Shown here: in pieces, positions 8,907 to 16,805 of the stretch
How the letters are laid out: each line of letters starts with the position of its first letter
Numbering within the stretch: the first letter of the stretch is position 1
DNA from: WQUF01 sp031549885
Lineage (GTDB): Bacteria > Bacillota > Clostridia > Clostridiales > Clostridiaceae
Assembly (NCBI GenBank): GCA_031549885.1
Contig: JAVBPD010000008.1
Span: 1-58,175 of the forward strand
DNA length: 58,175 nucleotides
Direction: 5' to 3'
Program-made: the position numbers and the translations under genes
The notes under the pieces: model-generated
Database searches by the model: none
Told to the model about the DNA's origin: nothing
The model's input: only the letters and a program-made list of their open reading frames with translations

Positions 8907-9446
8907 ATGAACAGTTTAAATAAAACGATTTTGGTTTACGCATTAATTTCCATATTTGCATTTATTTTCAATAAAGTCTACAACTTATTTGGTCATGGAG
9001 TAACATCTCCTTGGATGTCAAATATGTATTTGTTCTTAATAGCCTTTGGAGTTTTGATATTTCTTATGATAAGGATATTTTTGCCAAATTTAACTAAAGT
9101 AAATGGATATAGGCTTTTCTTTAACCTTTATAACTCAGGTGTTGCAAGTTTTGTAAATGGAATGTTATTAAAAGGAATATTTGAAATAGCAGGAGGAACA
9201 TCAAATTTTACTTTATGGTTTTTATACATTGGTGCCGCATTAATGGTTTTATCAATTGGAACGCTTTGCTTTGTAATGTTAAAAGAAAAGAAATACTTTA
9301 AATTAATAATATGTGTAATTTTATCTACAACTATATTATCTAGTTGTACAGTTGGTTTAGCAAAAGATAATAGCGATAATACATCAATGACTAAAACATC
9401 AAAATCTACTGAATATGCAGATGAAATAGAACTGAAAAAAGAATAG
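8907..9446 (+). CDS. Small membrane protein with a lipobox-like C-terminal segment
   Basis: I do not recognise a family. The 179-residue product has about four hydrophobic segments in residues 8-120. From residue 125 it reads like a second export signal: KEKKYFKLIICVILSTTI followed by LSSC and a hydrophilic tail rich in Ser, Thr and Asp. That looks like a bacterial lipoprotein N-terminus (lipobox LSSC) fused behind a membrane protein. No separate start with a good ribosome binding site was seen there, so it is probably a single protein with a fifth segment. It follows the NAGPA gene with one base between stop and start and probably shares its operon and glycan-related role. Confidence 0.6.
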   Translation: MNSLNKTILVYALISIFAFIFNKVYNLFGHGVTSPWMSNMYLFLIAFGVLIFLMIRIFLPNLTKVNGYRLFFNLYNSGVASFVNGMLLKGIFEIAGGTSNFTLWFLYIGAALMVLSIGTLCFVMLKEKKYFKLIICVILSTTILSSCTVGLAKDNSDNTSMTKTSKSTEYADEIELKKE

Positions 9447-9478
9447 TGGAATAGTGGAAATAAAAAAATATAAATGAT

Positions 9479-9506
9479 ATATTCTACTTAATATTAAGTA
9501 GAATAT
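9479..9506. promoter_or_regulatory. 28-bp perfect palindrome upstream of the AAA/DUF4276 operon
   Basis: The half-site ATTCTACTTAAT (9481-9492) is mirrored exactly at 9493-9504, and one further AT pair on each side extends the symmetry to 9479-9506. It sits 13 bp before the ATPase start, next to the AGGTGG ribosome binding site, and has no T run. It could be an operator for a dimeric repressor or an RNA hairpin that controls translation. Confidence 0.55.
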
Positions 9507-9519
9507 TAGTAGGTGGATT

Positions 9520-10605
9520 ATGAAGATAGATTCAATTCAATTAGAAGGTTTTAAATCTATTAAAAAATGCGATTTAAAACTAAATGAAATAAATATAATG
9601 ATTGGTGCTAATGGCGCTGGTAAGTCTAATTTCATCTCACTTTTTAAAATGGTTCAAAGTATTTTTTCAGGAAGGCTTCAACATTTTGTTGGTAAAAATG
9701 GAGGACCAGATTCGTTATTATACTTTGGGAGAAAAACAACTGAAGAGATTAAGGCACAGTTTCGCTTTGGCAATAGAGGTTATGATTTTACTTTAGTACC
9801 AACTTTAGATAATAAAATGATGTTTGAAGATGAATCATTTTGTTTTTATAAAGATAAAGATAATTTATTGAGATCTAGTTTTTCTGGTATATTTGAAACT
9901 GTTAGCTTAACTAATGATAAATCAATAATTGATGAATTATTTAAAAATACTATGAAAAAATGGATAGTATATCACTTTCATGATACAAGTGAAACGGCTA
10001 AAGTAAAAGGTTACAGTAAAATAAACGATAATATATTTTTAAGAACTGATGGTCAAAATATTGCTGCTTTTTTGTATAGATTAAGGGAAAAAGAAACTTG
10101 GCATTATAAAAGAATCGTAAATACAATTAAGTTAGTTGCTCCATTTTTTGATGATTTTGTTTTAAGGCCAAATCCATTAAATGAAGAAAATATAGAATTA
10201 GAATGGAGAGAAGTAAATTATGATTTTCCTTTTAAAGCTATGCATTTATCTGATGGAACTTTAAGATTTATATGTTTGGCAACAGCATTATTACAGCCAC
10301 CCAATTTACAACCTGATACTATATTCATTGATGAACCTGAGCTAGGTTTGCATCCTTATGCAATTAACTTGCTTGCATCACTCATAAAGGGTGTAGTTAA
10401 TTATGATAAACAAATAATTGTGTCAACTCAGTCTATAGATCTTTTAAATGAATTTATTCCAGAAGATATTATTGTAGTGGATAAAAAGGAAAATTCATCT
10501 ATATTTAAAAGGCTAAGTAGCAATAAATTAAAGGTTTGGCTTGAAGATGAATACTCACTTGGTGATCTTTGGAATAAGAATATATTGGGAGGAAGACCAT
10601 TATAA
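9520..10605 (+). CDS. AAA family ATPase (AAA_21/SMC-like), first gene of a putative defence pair
   Basis: The 361-residue protein begins with an ABC/SMC-type half: IQLEGFKSIKKCDLKL, Walker A GANGAGKSN at residues 29-37, and near the end a signature-like MHLSDGTLRF with Walker B TIFIDEPELGLHP and a STQS switch motif. This is the architecture of OLD-, PARIS- and RloA-like ATPases that sense phage and control a nuclease. The stop overlaps the next start by one base (TAATG), so the two products are translationally coupled and probably form a complex. A 28-bp palindrome lies between the probable promoter and the ribosome binding site. The ATPase call is firm; antiphage function is inferred from context. 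Confidence 0.85.
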   Translation: MKIDSIQLEGFKSIKKCDLKLNEINIMIGANGAGKSNFISLFKMVQSIFSGRLQHFVGKNGGPDSLLYFGRKTTEEIKAQFRFGNRGYDFTLVPTLDNKMMFEDESFCFYKDKDNLLRSSFSGIFETVSLTNDKSIIDELFKNTMKKWIVYHFHDTSETAKVKGYSKINDNIFLRTDGQNIAAFLYRLREKETWHYKRIVNTIKLVAPFFDDFVLRPNPLNEENIELEWREVNYDFPFKAMHLSDGTLRFICLATALLQPPNLQPDTIFIDEPELGLHPYAINLLASLIKGVVNYDKQIIVSTQSIDLLNEFIPEDIIVVDKKENSSIFKRLSSNKLKVWLEDEYSLGDLWNKNILGGRPL

Positions 10606-11261
10606 TGAAATATTTTTATATTTATTGTGAAGGTCCTACGGAAGAAAGGTTTATTAATGAGGTCTTAAAAAGATATTTTGAACCTAAGTTTATATTTGTT
10701 GAGCCTATAATATTAACTACAGGAAGAAAAGGAAATAAAGTGTTTAAGGGTGGCACTGCGCCATATTATCTTATGAAGAAAGAAATAAAAAACCTATGTG
10801 GAAATAGAAACATTTTTATAACTACTATGTTAGACTACTATGGATTAGGAACAGATGTACCTGGTAGAAAAGAACCCATAGGAAGTTCAATTTATGAAAA
10901 GGCAGATTATATTGAAAAAAAGTTGAAGGAAGATATTTCTGAAAGTAATTTTATTCCTAATTTATTAATACATGAATTTGAAGCCTTATTATTTTGTGAG
11001 CCAAGCAAGTTTTATAATGTAAATGAAAAAAAAGAATATATTAAAGAAATTTATAGAATTAAAAATTGCTTTGATACTCCAGAACATATAAATGACAATG
11101 TAGCAACATCTCCATCTAAGAGAATACTTAAAATATATCCTGAATATAAAAAGATCCAACATGGTCCTATAATTGCTAAAGATATTGGAATGGAGTGCAT
11201 TTTAAATCAATGTAAGCACTTTGCTAAATGGATTAATAAATTGGAGGAAATTAGCATTTAA
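10605..11261 (+). CDS. DUF4276 protein (TOPRIM-like), partner of the AAA ATPase
   Basis: The 218-residue protein starts FYIYCEGPTEERFINEVL, the glutamate-bearing strand typical of TOPRIM-like DUF4276 proteins, followed by TTMLDYYGLGTDVPGR and NLLIHEFEALLF, which supply further acidic residues, and by SPSKR. The family is commonly encoded next to AAA ATPases, in the same relation as the AriA/AriB proteins of PARIS or the two halves of OLD nucleases. The predicted role is a metal-dependent nuclease or similar effector triggered by the ATPase. It begins within the stop codon of the ATPase. There is no export signal. The activity is inferred from family fold, not shown. Confidence 0.8.
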   Translation: MKYFYIYCEGPTEERFINEVLKRYFEPKFIFVEPIILTTGRKGNKVFKGGTAPYYLMKKEIKNLCGNRNIFITTMLDYYGLGTDVPGRKEPIGSSIYEKADYIEKKLKEDISESNFIPNLLIHEFEALLFCEPSKFYNVNEKKEYIKEIYRIKNCFDTPEHINDNVATSPSKRILKIYPEYKKIQHGPIIAKDIGMECILNQCKHFAKWINKLEEISI

Positions 11262-11266
11262 ATTGT

Positions 11267-11374
11267 TTAAATTTCTTCTCTCTTTGTTATTATACCCATA
11301 TTAGGAACATTTAATTGTATATTATCTTTTATTATCTCTTCTGGGATTAATATTTTATATATACTTGTACAAAC
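11267..11374 (-). pseudogene. Possible C-terminal remnant of a lost gene
   Basis: On the minus strand a frame of about 35 codons without a start or ribosome binding site reads VCTSIYKILIPEEIIKDNIQ and continues LNVPNMGIITKREEI before a stop at 11267-11269. The composition looks protein-like, but an in-frame stop precedes it directly. It may be the tail of a deleted gene or chance. Confidence 0.25.
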
Positions 11375-11377
11375 CTA

Positions 11378-11405
11378 TTGATTAGTTATTTAAACGGTAT
11401 ATAAT
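11378..11405 (+). promoter_or_regulatory. Putative sigma-A promoter of the prohibitin-like gene
   Basis: TTGATT (11378-11383), a 16-bp spacer, then TATAAT (11400-11405), about 50 bp before the start codon at 11458. Confidence 0.55.
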
Positions 11406-11457
11406 ATTATCTAAAGAGATGTTTAATACGATTAATTGATGTTTTAAGGAGGGTATT

Positions 11458-12282
11458 ATGTTTAGAAAAACAGCTAATGAAATTAATGTAAATATGTCAA
11501 GAAAAGCACCAGGTAAATTAATAGCTATTTTTGCACTTGTTTTGGTTTTGATTGTACTTGCAGCCTTTAGTGTAAAGGTTGTGGATGTCTCAAATAAGGG
11601 TGTTGTAGTAGTTTTAGGAAAGGTAGTAAGTGTTTATGATGAGGGAGTTCACTTTGTTTTTCCATTTATATCAAGCGTAGTACAAATACCAACTAGAGAA
11701 CAAAGAGAGGATTCTGAAATGGAAGTCAGCTCTAAGGATATTCAAACAATAAAAATAAATACAGCAGTTATTTACTCTGTTAATCCAGAAAAAGTAAAGG
11801 ATCTTTATACAAAAACAGGACGAAACTATAAAGATGTCATAGTAAAGCCATCTATAAATGAAGTTATTAATGCTGTAATAGCTCAATATAATATTGAAGA
11901 GTTTATAGAAAAAAGGCCAGAAATATCTCAAATGATTAAAAACGAATTATCTGAAAGGCTATCAGGCTATGGAATTTCAATAAGAGATACAATGATAGTT
12001 GATCATGATTTTTCAAATGCATTTAATGATGCTATAGAAAAGAAGAAAGTGGCGGAGCAGCAGGCTCTTGAGGAAAAAAATAAACTTGAAGCAGTTAAAT
12101 ATCAAGCTGAGCAGCAAATAGAAAAAGCTAAAGGCGAAGCTGAAGCTATGAGAATTAAAAAAGCAGAGCTTACACCAGAACTGTTGCAGCAGCAATATAT
12201 AGACAAATGGGACGGCAAAATGCCACAAGTGATGAGCGAAAATATAAATCCATTTTTAAATATAACAAATAAACCAGAATAA
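11458..12282 (+). CDS. Prohibitin-like SPFH/Band 7 membrane protein
   Basis: One membrane segment (about residues 20-43, IAIFALVLVLIVLAAFSVKV) is followed by an SPFH domain: SNKGVVVVLGKVVSVYDEGV, then HFVFPFISSVVQIPTREQ and EVSSKDIQTIKINTAVIYSV. After that comes a heptad-rich alpha-helical stretch (residues 195-240, rich in Glu, Lys, Ala and Gln) that should drive oligomer formation. Such proteins form ring scaffolds at the membrane and often work with FtsH-type proteases or in membrane-domain organisation. The gene appears monocistronic, with its own promoter and a long hairpin downstream. A GGAGGG site precedes ATG 11458. Length 274 is normal for bacterial prohibitin-like proteins. No NfeD partner is adjacent. 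Confidence 0.85.
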   Translation: MFRKTANEINVNMSRKAPGKLIAIFALVLVLIVLAAFSVKVVDVSNKGVVVVLGKVVSVYDEGVHFVFPFISSVVQIPTREQREDSEMEVSSKDIQTIKINTAVIYSVNPEKVKDLYTKTGRNYKDVIVKPSINEVINAVIAQYNIEEFIEKRPEISQMIKNELSERLSGYGISIRDTMIVDHDFSNAFNDAIEKKKVAEQQALEEKNKLEAVKYQAEQQIEKAKGEAEAMRIKKAELTPELLQQQYIDKWDGKMPQVMSENINPFLNITNKPE

Positions 12283-12349
12283 TATTAAATTTAAAACTAA
12301 AAACTGCCAGCTAAAAAGAGTTCTTGCTCAATAATGTATAAAGGGTAAA

Positions 12350-12402
12350 AAGGAAGTAATGGAAAATAATACGAAAAAGTATTAAGTTTCCTTTGCTTCC
12401 TT
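12350..12402 (+). terminator. Imperfect long hairpin, probable terminator
   Basis: Nested complementary arms (AGGAAG with CTTCCT, GGAAA with TTTCC, AATAC with GTATT) form an interrupted stem across 12350-12402, followed by AAAATTTT. It lies 68 bp after the prohibitin stop. The rest of the 363-bp gap to 12646 holds a 21-bp-period repeat and AT-rich DNA; I see no gene in it. Confidence 0.5.
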
Positions 12403-12458
12403 AAAATTTTATCAGAATACAATTAGTTAATTTTGAATATTTTTTTATTTTATACGTT

Positions 12459-12500
12459 AAATATGCAGTTTTATATGTCAAATATGCAATTTTATTTATA
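12459..12500 (+). repeat. Two direct repeats with 21-bp period
   Basis: AAATATGCAGTTTTAT (from 12459) and AAATATGCAATTTTAT (from 12480) are offset by 21 bp, two helical turns. They lie upstream of the secreted-protein gene at 12646 and could be tandem binding sites for a regulator. Confidence 0.4.
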
Positions 12501-12645
12501 ATTTAGCAAATATATACTATGATAAACTAACATTAATCAGATACAATTGTGAAGACTATGAGATTTGACTAAAAAGAATTTTCCTTTGATAGTATTTTTA
12601 TATGTATTTTGCTGTGTTTAGAAAATTATGGTGAGGGGGATTAAG

Positions 12646-13197
12646 GTGAAAAAGCTCATGTCTGTTATTTTTTTATCAATATTGTTAGCATTTTCTTTTT
12701 CAATTGGTGGATTGAGCAAAACTTGTATGGCTGCATCAGGTTCTTCAATGTTATACTCGCTTGCTGGAGAATATGATGGTACATATTCTTATTCAGGTGG
12801 TCGAGTTGGAATGAGGCTTATTGTATATACCGACTCTTATGGAAACTATAAAGCATCTTTAAATACATTTCGCCTTAGTGATAGGATGCCAGTAGGATTT
12901 TATGATTTAAATGCTCATTATAATATTAATGCAAGAAGATATGAACTGTCAGGAAATAAGGTTAGCAACAGCTCATCACCATCTAATTACGTAACTTTAC
13001 GTGGAACTTTATCAAGAGGTATTTTTAGTGGCTATATGGACTCTAGCAATGGTTCATTTTATTTTTCATTAACAAAACTTTATAATCGATACTATGATGA
13101 TGTGAATTTTGATAATTGGAATTATGGCATACCTGTAACAGTTCCATTTAATGAACCAGGTCCAATACCTGTAGTACCAGTTACTCCTGCAAATTAA
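12646..13197 (+). CDS. Small secreted protein of unknown function
   Basis: The start was set at GTG 12646 because GAGGGGG lies 6-8 bases upstream; an in-frame ATG at 12628 would put that site inside the gene. The product of 183 residues begins with a clear Sec signal (MKKLMSVIFLSILLAFSFSI, likely cut after TCMAA). The mature part is rich in Ser, Tyr and Gly with beta-strand character (LAGEYDGTYSYSGGRVGMRL, YVTLRGTLSRGIFSGYMDSS) and ends in a proline- and valine-rich tail (PGPIPVVPVTPAN). It resembles small extracellular beta-sandwich proteins, but I cannot name a family. It stands alone between two terminator-like hairpins. Confidence 0.6.
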   Translation: MKKLMSVIFLSILLAFSFSIGGLSKTCMAASGSSMLYSLAGEYDGTYSYSGGRVGMRLIVYTDSYGNYKASLNTFRLSDRMPVGFYDLNAHYNINARRYELSGNKVSNSSSPSNYVTLRGTLSRGIFSGYMDSSNGSFYFSLTKLYNRYYDDVNFDNWNYGIPVTVPFNEPGPIPVVPVTPAN

Positions 13198-13203
13198 TTT
13201 GAA

Positions 13204-13256
13204 GGAAGTAAAAAAATTGATGCTTTTACGTATCATTTTTTATTACTTCCCTTTTG
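13204..13256. terminator. Probable bidirectional terminator
   Basis: GGAAGTAA (13204-13211) pairs with TTACTTCC (13243-13250), with further A-rich to T-rich pairing and TTGAT/GTATCA pairing inside, followed by a T-containing tail. It separates the convergent genes ending at 13197 and 13265. Confidence 0.6.
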
Positions 13257-13264
13257 CTTTTGAG

Positions 13265-14017
13265 CTAATTATCTAAAATTTTCATAACATCATTATCTAA
13301 ACTCTGTGTTAATTCTCTTCCAGGAGGCACTATTAAGAAATCTTCTTCATTCCACTTTCCATCTATAAACCTCTTTAAAAGTGAATCATCACCTTCGAAA
13401 GCTTCAAATTTCCAGTTTAAATATTCTGCGCATTCTTTTGTATAATTTCTGTAGTGATCATTTTTAATGCCCTTCCAATTAATAAAGGCAGCCATGCTAT
13501 ATTCTTTATACCATGAACGTTCAGTTTCAATTAAAAATTTTGCTTTCTTTTCGCTATATTTTTCAAGAAATTTTTTGTAAAAAATATCAATGCGATCTTT
13601 TCCTGGTGGGCAACAATTTTCAATCCATCCACAAGAGTACCAATATACTCCCCCATGATTTTCATCAAATATCTGTTTATATTTTTCTTTTGATCCAAGC
13701 AATAACGTAATGCAATCATGAGCTCTTGGCACTACAATAGGGTATTTTTTACTTTTTATACCAGCTATTGAATTGGAGCATAACCCATAACCAAGTAGTA
13801 GTGCGTCAAAATCAGAATCCATCTGTGAAAAATGGCTATAGATATCATTGCTATTATCTATTTTATTTATTTCATCTTGCAAAATCTCTTTAAGTTTCTT
13901 TGGGCTATCGTGCATACCCTGCCTAATATATGTAACATCAATAATATTTTCAGAGTTAGCTGACAATAAACTTATCTCTCTATAAAGCACTTTGCAGGCA
14001 ATTATTTTTAAACGCAT
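13265..14017 (-). CDS. DUF1638 domain protein
   Basis: The 250-residue protein shows the DUF1638 pattern: LKIIACKVLYREI at the start, DALLLGYGLCSNSIAGI, VVPRAHDCITLLLGS and a cysteine cluster in YWYSCGWIENCCPPG. The family is found in anaerobes and methanogens, often with corrinoid methyltransferase genes, and has no proven function. The spaced cysteines suggest metal or cofactor binding. It follows the pyridoxamine-oxidase-fold gene by three bases in the same direction, so they are probably co-transcribed. Only a weak ribosome binding site precedes ATG 14017, which fits translational coupling. No methyltransferase is nearby here. Confidence 0.75.
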   Translation of the reverse strand: MRLKIIACKVLYREISLLSANSENIIDVTYIRQGMHDSPKKLKEILQDEINKIDNSNDIYSHFSQMDSDFDALLLGYGLCSNSIAGIKSKKYPIVVPRAHDCITLLLGSKEKYKQIFDENHGGVYWYSCGWIENCCPPGKDRIDIFYKKFLEKYSEKKAKFLIETERSWYKEYSMAAFINWKGIKNDHYRNYTKECAEYLNWKFEAFEGDDSLLKRFIDGKWNEEDFLIVPPGRELTQSLDNDVMKILDN

Positions 14018-14020
14018 ATA

Positions 14021-14422
14021 TTATAATTTATAAGTTTTAGAATTTCCAGCCATAGAACTTATTGTAGCTTCACCATCTAAAATATAGAAGCATGTAAATG
14101 TTTCATTATCAGGTGTGCCATATAAGTCTTTAAAAAATGGACCAACTTCAAAGGCTTTTTCACGAACTTCTTTCCTTGAATCCATAACTACTTTTCCTTT
14201 TAATCTTATCCATTCATTAGTTGCAGAATTTGTACATACTTCAAATTTAGGATTATTTTGCAGCTGTTTGTATACATCCTTTTGATTGCTTGTTGTAAAA
14301 TATAACTTATTCTCAAATTCCATTATAAACCCAAAAGGTCTAACTTTAGGTTCGTCACCATCTACTGTAGCAAAATAAAATACAGGATTGTCTTTTAAAA
14401 ATTTTAAAACCTCGTCCATCAT
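14021..14422 (-). CDS. Pyridoxamine 5'-phosphate oxidase-fold flavoprotein
   Basis: Split-barrel flavin-binding protein: VLKFLKDNPVFYFATVDGDE, then PKVRPFGFIMEFENKLYFTT and NEWIRLKGKVVMDS are typical of the small clostridial PNPOx-like family that binds FMN or F420 and reduces or shields small molecules. I chose ATG 14422 because GGAGGAAAG lies directly before it; the longer frame to 14467 has no site. The product is 133 residues, normal for the family. It is followed after three bases by the DUF1638 gene. The exact reaction is unknown; the name does not imply vitamin B6 synthesis. Confidence 0.85.
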   Translation of the reverse strand: MMDEVLKFLKDNPVFYFATVDGDEPKVRPFGFIMEFENKLYFTTSNQKDVYKQLQNNPKFEVCTNSATNEWIRLKGKVVMDSRKEVREKAFEVGPFFKDLYGTPDNETFTCFYILDGEATISSMAGNSKTYKL

Positions 14423-14566
14423 CTTTCCTCCATATTTTAGAATAATTTTGCCTATATTATACTTCAAATAAAATATAAAATATATACTTCATGATACTTA
14501 AATTCTTATTATAATAAAAAGCTTTATAATATATCTATAATTTTTATATTTGAGTGAGGAAATAGC

Positions 14567-16681
14567 ATGTTAAATAACAAAGTCATTATTTTATTAATTT
14601 TTTTTAATTTTTTTAACCTTATAAATGGGACGAATATCCACAATATAGAAGTCGCTGCGCCTTTAGCATCAGCACCAGGATCTTTGTCCATAGGTAGCAC
14701 AAAATACAATGTGCCAAATGATGCGATTTTTGTATCACCAAATGGAAATGATTTAGCACAAGGTACAAAAATTAAGCCTTTAAAAACTGTGACTAAGGCT
14801 TTAAATGTTGCGTCAAAAGGAGCTACCATAGTATTAAGAAAAGGAATATATCATGAGCATATAAAAATTCAAAAAGAAGGTATAACAATTCAATCCTATC
14901 CTGGAGAGGAAGTTTATTTTGATGGTTCTACTGAATTATCTCAAAATGGTTGGAAAAAGGAAGGGGATTTATGGGTTTATAGCAATTGGACTGTAGAATT
15001 TGATTCTAGCCCAACATTTACTCAAGGAAAACCTGATAGGACAGATCAAGGTTGGCAAAATGTAAATCCTTCGTATCCTATGGCTGCACATCCTGATCAG
15101 CTTTTTATCAATGATGTTTCAAAGGTACAAGTAGGTAGTAAAGATGAAGTATCTAGGGGTAAATTTTTTGTAGACTATGATGCTGATAAAATATATATAG
15201 GAGAGGATCCTTTTAACAAGAAAATTAATGCTAGCGATATTAATATGTGTATGGAAGTACAAGCTCCAAAGGTTACAATTTGCGGGTTAGGAGTTAGACG
15301 ATATGCTCCATCTGTATTTAACAAAGGTGCCATTAGAGTTGATGGCATTGCTACAAATTTTTATATAGAAAATGTTGAAATTAAGGATAATGCCACAGCT
15401 GGCATTGATATTGGATCAAAGGGGTCAAAAATTCAAAACATTACATCAATAAATAATGGAATGTTAGGAGTTGGCGTAGTGTATGCTGATGGCATTAAAA
15501 TTGATAAAGCATATATAGCAAATAACAATACAGAGAATTTTAACCAAGGTCCCATAGCGTGTGGTATGAAAATAACTCGTACGCAAAACATAACCATATC
15601 AAACAGCATATTTACCAATAATAATTCCAGCGGTTTATGGCTTGATGAGGATTGTTATAATGCCACTTTAGTTTGCAATGAAATCACAAATAACAAAAGG
15701 CATGGGTTAATATATGAGCTATCTTCTATAGCTACAATAGCAAATAATAGAATAAATCATAATGCAGTTTCAGGGCTTTTTTTAATGAATTCCGATCATG
15801 TGCAAATATGGAATAATTCAATAACAGATAGTGACTTGCCTCTTCAAATAAAGCAAGATGAGCGTACACCTTTAAAGGATAGAACTTGGGCATTTAGACT
15901 TCCTGAAGATTATCCAAATATAACTTGGTATGTAAGTGATATTTATGTGGCAAATAATATTATAGGATTGCCTAGGAATATGGGGTCAGGTCAATATGGT
16001 GGGCTTGTATCTATACGTGATGAATCTTTTAAAAGAAGTGGTGATGAAATGAGAATAACTATGAATGGCAATGTGTACTACAGAACAGGATTAGAAGGGC
16101 GTCCAAATTTAATTCAATGGTCGCTTAAAAAGCCAAATGTTCAAGGATGGAATAATTTTAAAACTTTAGATGAATTTAAAAAAGCCACCTTACAAGATGC
16201 TAGATCTGTTCAAATTACTACAAATTTAGATCAAGTTGATAAAGATGGATATGCTATTTCATCTGTTAAACAAAATGCTGAAAATGTAGCTTTAGCTATT
16301 TTAGATTCTGTTGCAAAAGTTTCAGATTTACCTGCAGGTGAAATATATTTAGGGCCAGTTAAAACAAGGCTGGGAAATTTAGATAATGTTTCAAAAAATT
16401 CAATATCTGGTTGGGCATGGAATAAAGATGCGCCAAGTTCATCAGTGAATATAAAGATATGCATTTATAACAGTGCAAACAATAAAGTGGCAGAATATTT
16501 AACTAGCGCAAATAAATACAGGGCAGATATTAAAAATCAAGGATTTGGAACAGGCAATTATGCTTTTAATTACAACATGGATTGGGAAAAATTTTTACCT
16601 GGTAAATATAGAGTAGCCTTATATGTAGTGGATGGATCAGGAGATATTCCACTTCCAAATGTGAAATATTTTACAAAATAA
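14567..16681 (+). CDS. Secreted right-handed parallel beta-helix protein (DUF1565/pectate-lyase-like)
   Basis: After a signal peptide (VIILLIFFNFFNLINGTNI) the 704-residue protein has a DUF1565-like start, IFVSPNGNDLAQGTKIKPLK followed by TVTKALN, then a long beta-helix of N- and I-rich coils (residues about 250-480, such as NITISNSIFTNNNSSGLWLD and NNRINHNAVSGLFLMNSDHV). The C-terminal 110 residues (ISGWAWNKDAPSSSVNIKIC, GKYRVALYVVDGSGD) look like an Ig-like or jelly-roll module. Proteins of this type bind or cleave acidic polysaccharides. Catalytic residues cannot be assigned. It is separately transcribed, starting at ATG 14567 behind a GAGG-type site. Confidence 0.8.
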   Translation: MLNNKVIILLIFFNFFNLINGTNIHNIEVAAPLASAPGSLSIGSTKYNVPNDAIFVSPNGNDLAQGTKIKPLKTVTKALNVASKGATIVLRKGIYHEHIKIQKEGITIQSYPGEEVYFDGSTELSQNGWKKEGDLWVYSNWTVEFDSSPTFTQGKPDRTDQGWQNVNPSYPMAAHPDQLFINDVSKVQVGSKDEVSRGKFFVDYDADKIYIGEDPFNKKINASDINMCMEVQAPKVTICGLGVRRYAPSVFNKGAIRVDGIATNFYIENVEIKDNATAGIDIGSKGSKIQNITSINNGMLGVGVVYADGIKIDKAYIANNNTENFNQGPIACGMKITRTQNITISNSIFTNNNSSGLWLDEDCYNATLVCNEITNNKRHGLIYELSSIATIANNRINHNAVSGLFLMNSDHVQIWNNSITDSDLPLQIKQDERTPLKDRTWAFRLPEDYPNITWYVSDIYVANNIIGLPRNMGSGQYGGLVSIRDESFKRSGDEMRITMNGNVYYRTGLEGRPNLIQWSLKKPNVQGWNNFKTLDEFKKATLQDARSVQITTNLDQVDKDGYAISSVKQNAENVALAILDSVAKVSDLPAGEIYLGPVKTRLGNLDNVSKNSISGWAWNKDAPSSSVNIKICIYNSANNKVAEYLTSANKYRADIKNQGFGTGNYAFNYNMDWEKFLPGKYRVALYVVDGSGDIPLPNVKYFTK

Positions 16682-16805
16682 GAGGTCTATAGTTTCATCA
16701 AGTGATTATTTCGTAAAATTAACATATTCATATAATTAAAGTTAATTGAATAATAATTTAAATAAGCTATTAATAAAGAAAGAGAAGGTAGAGCTTTTTA
16801 ATTAT

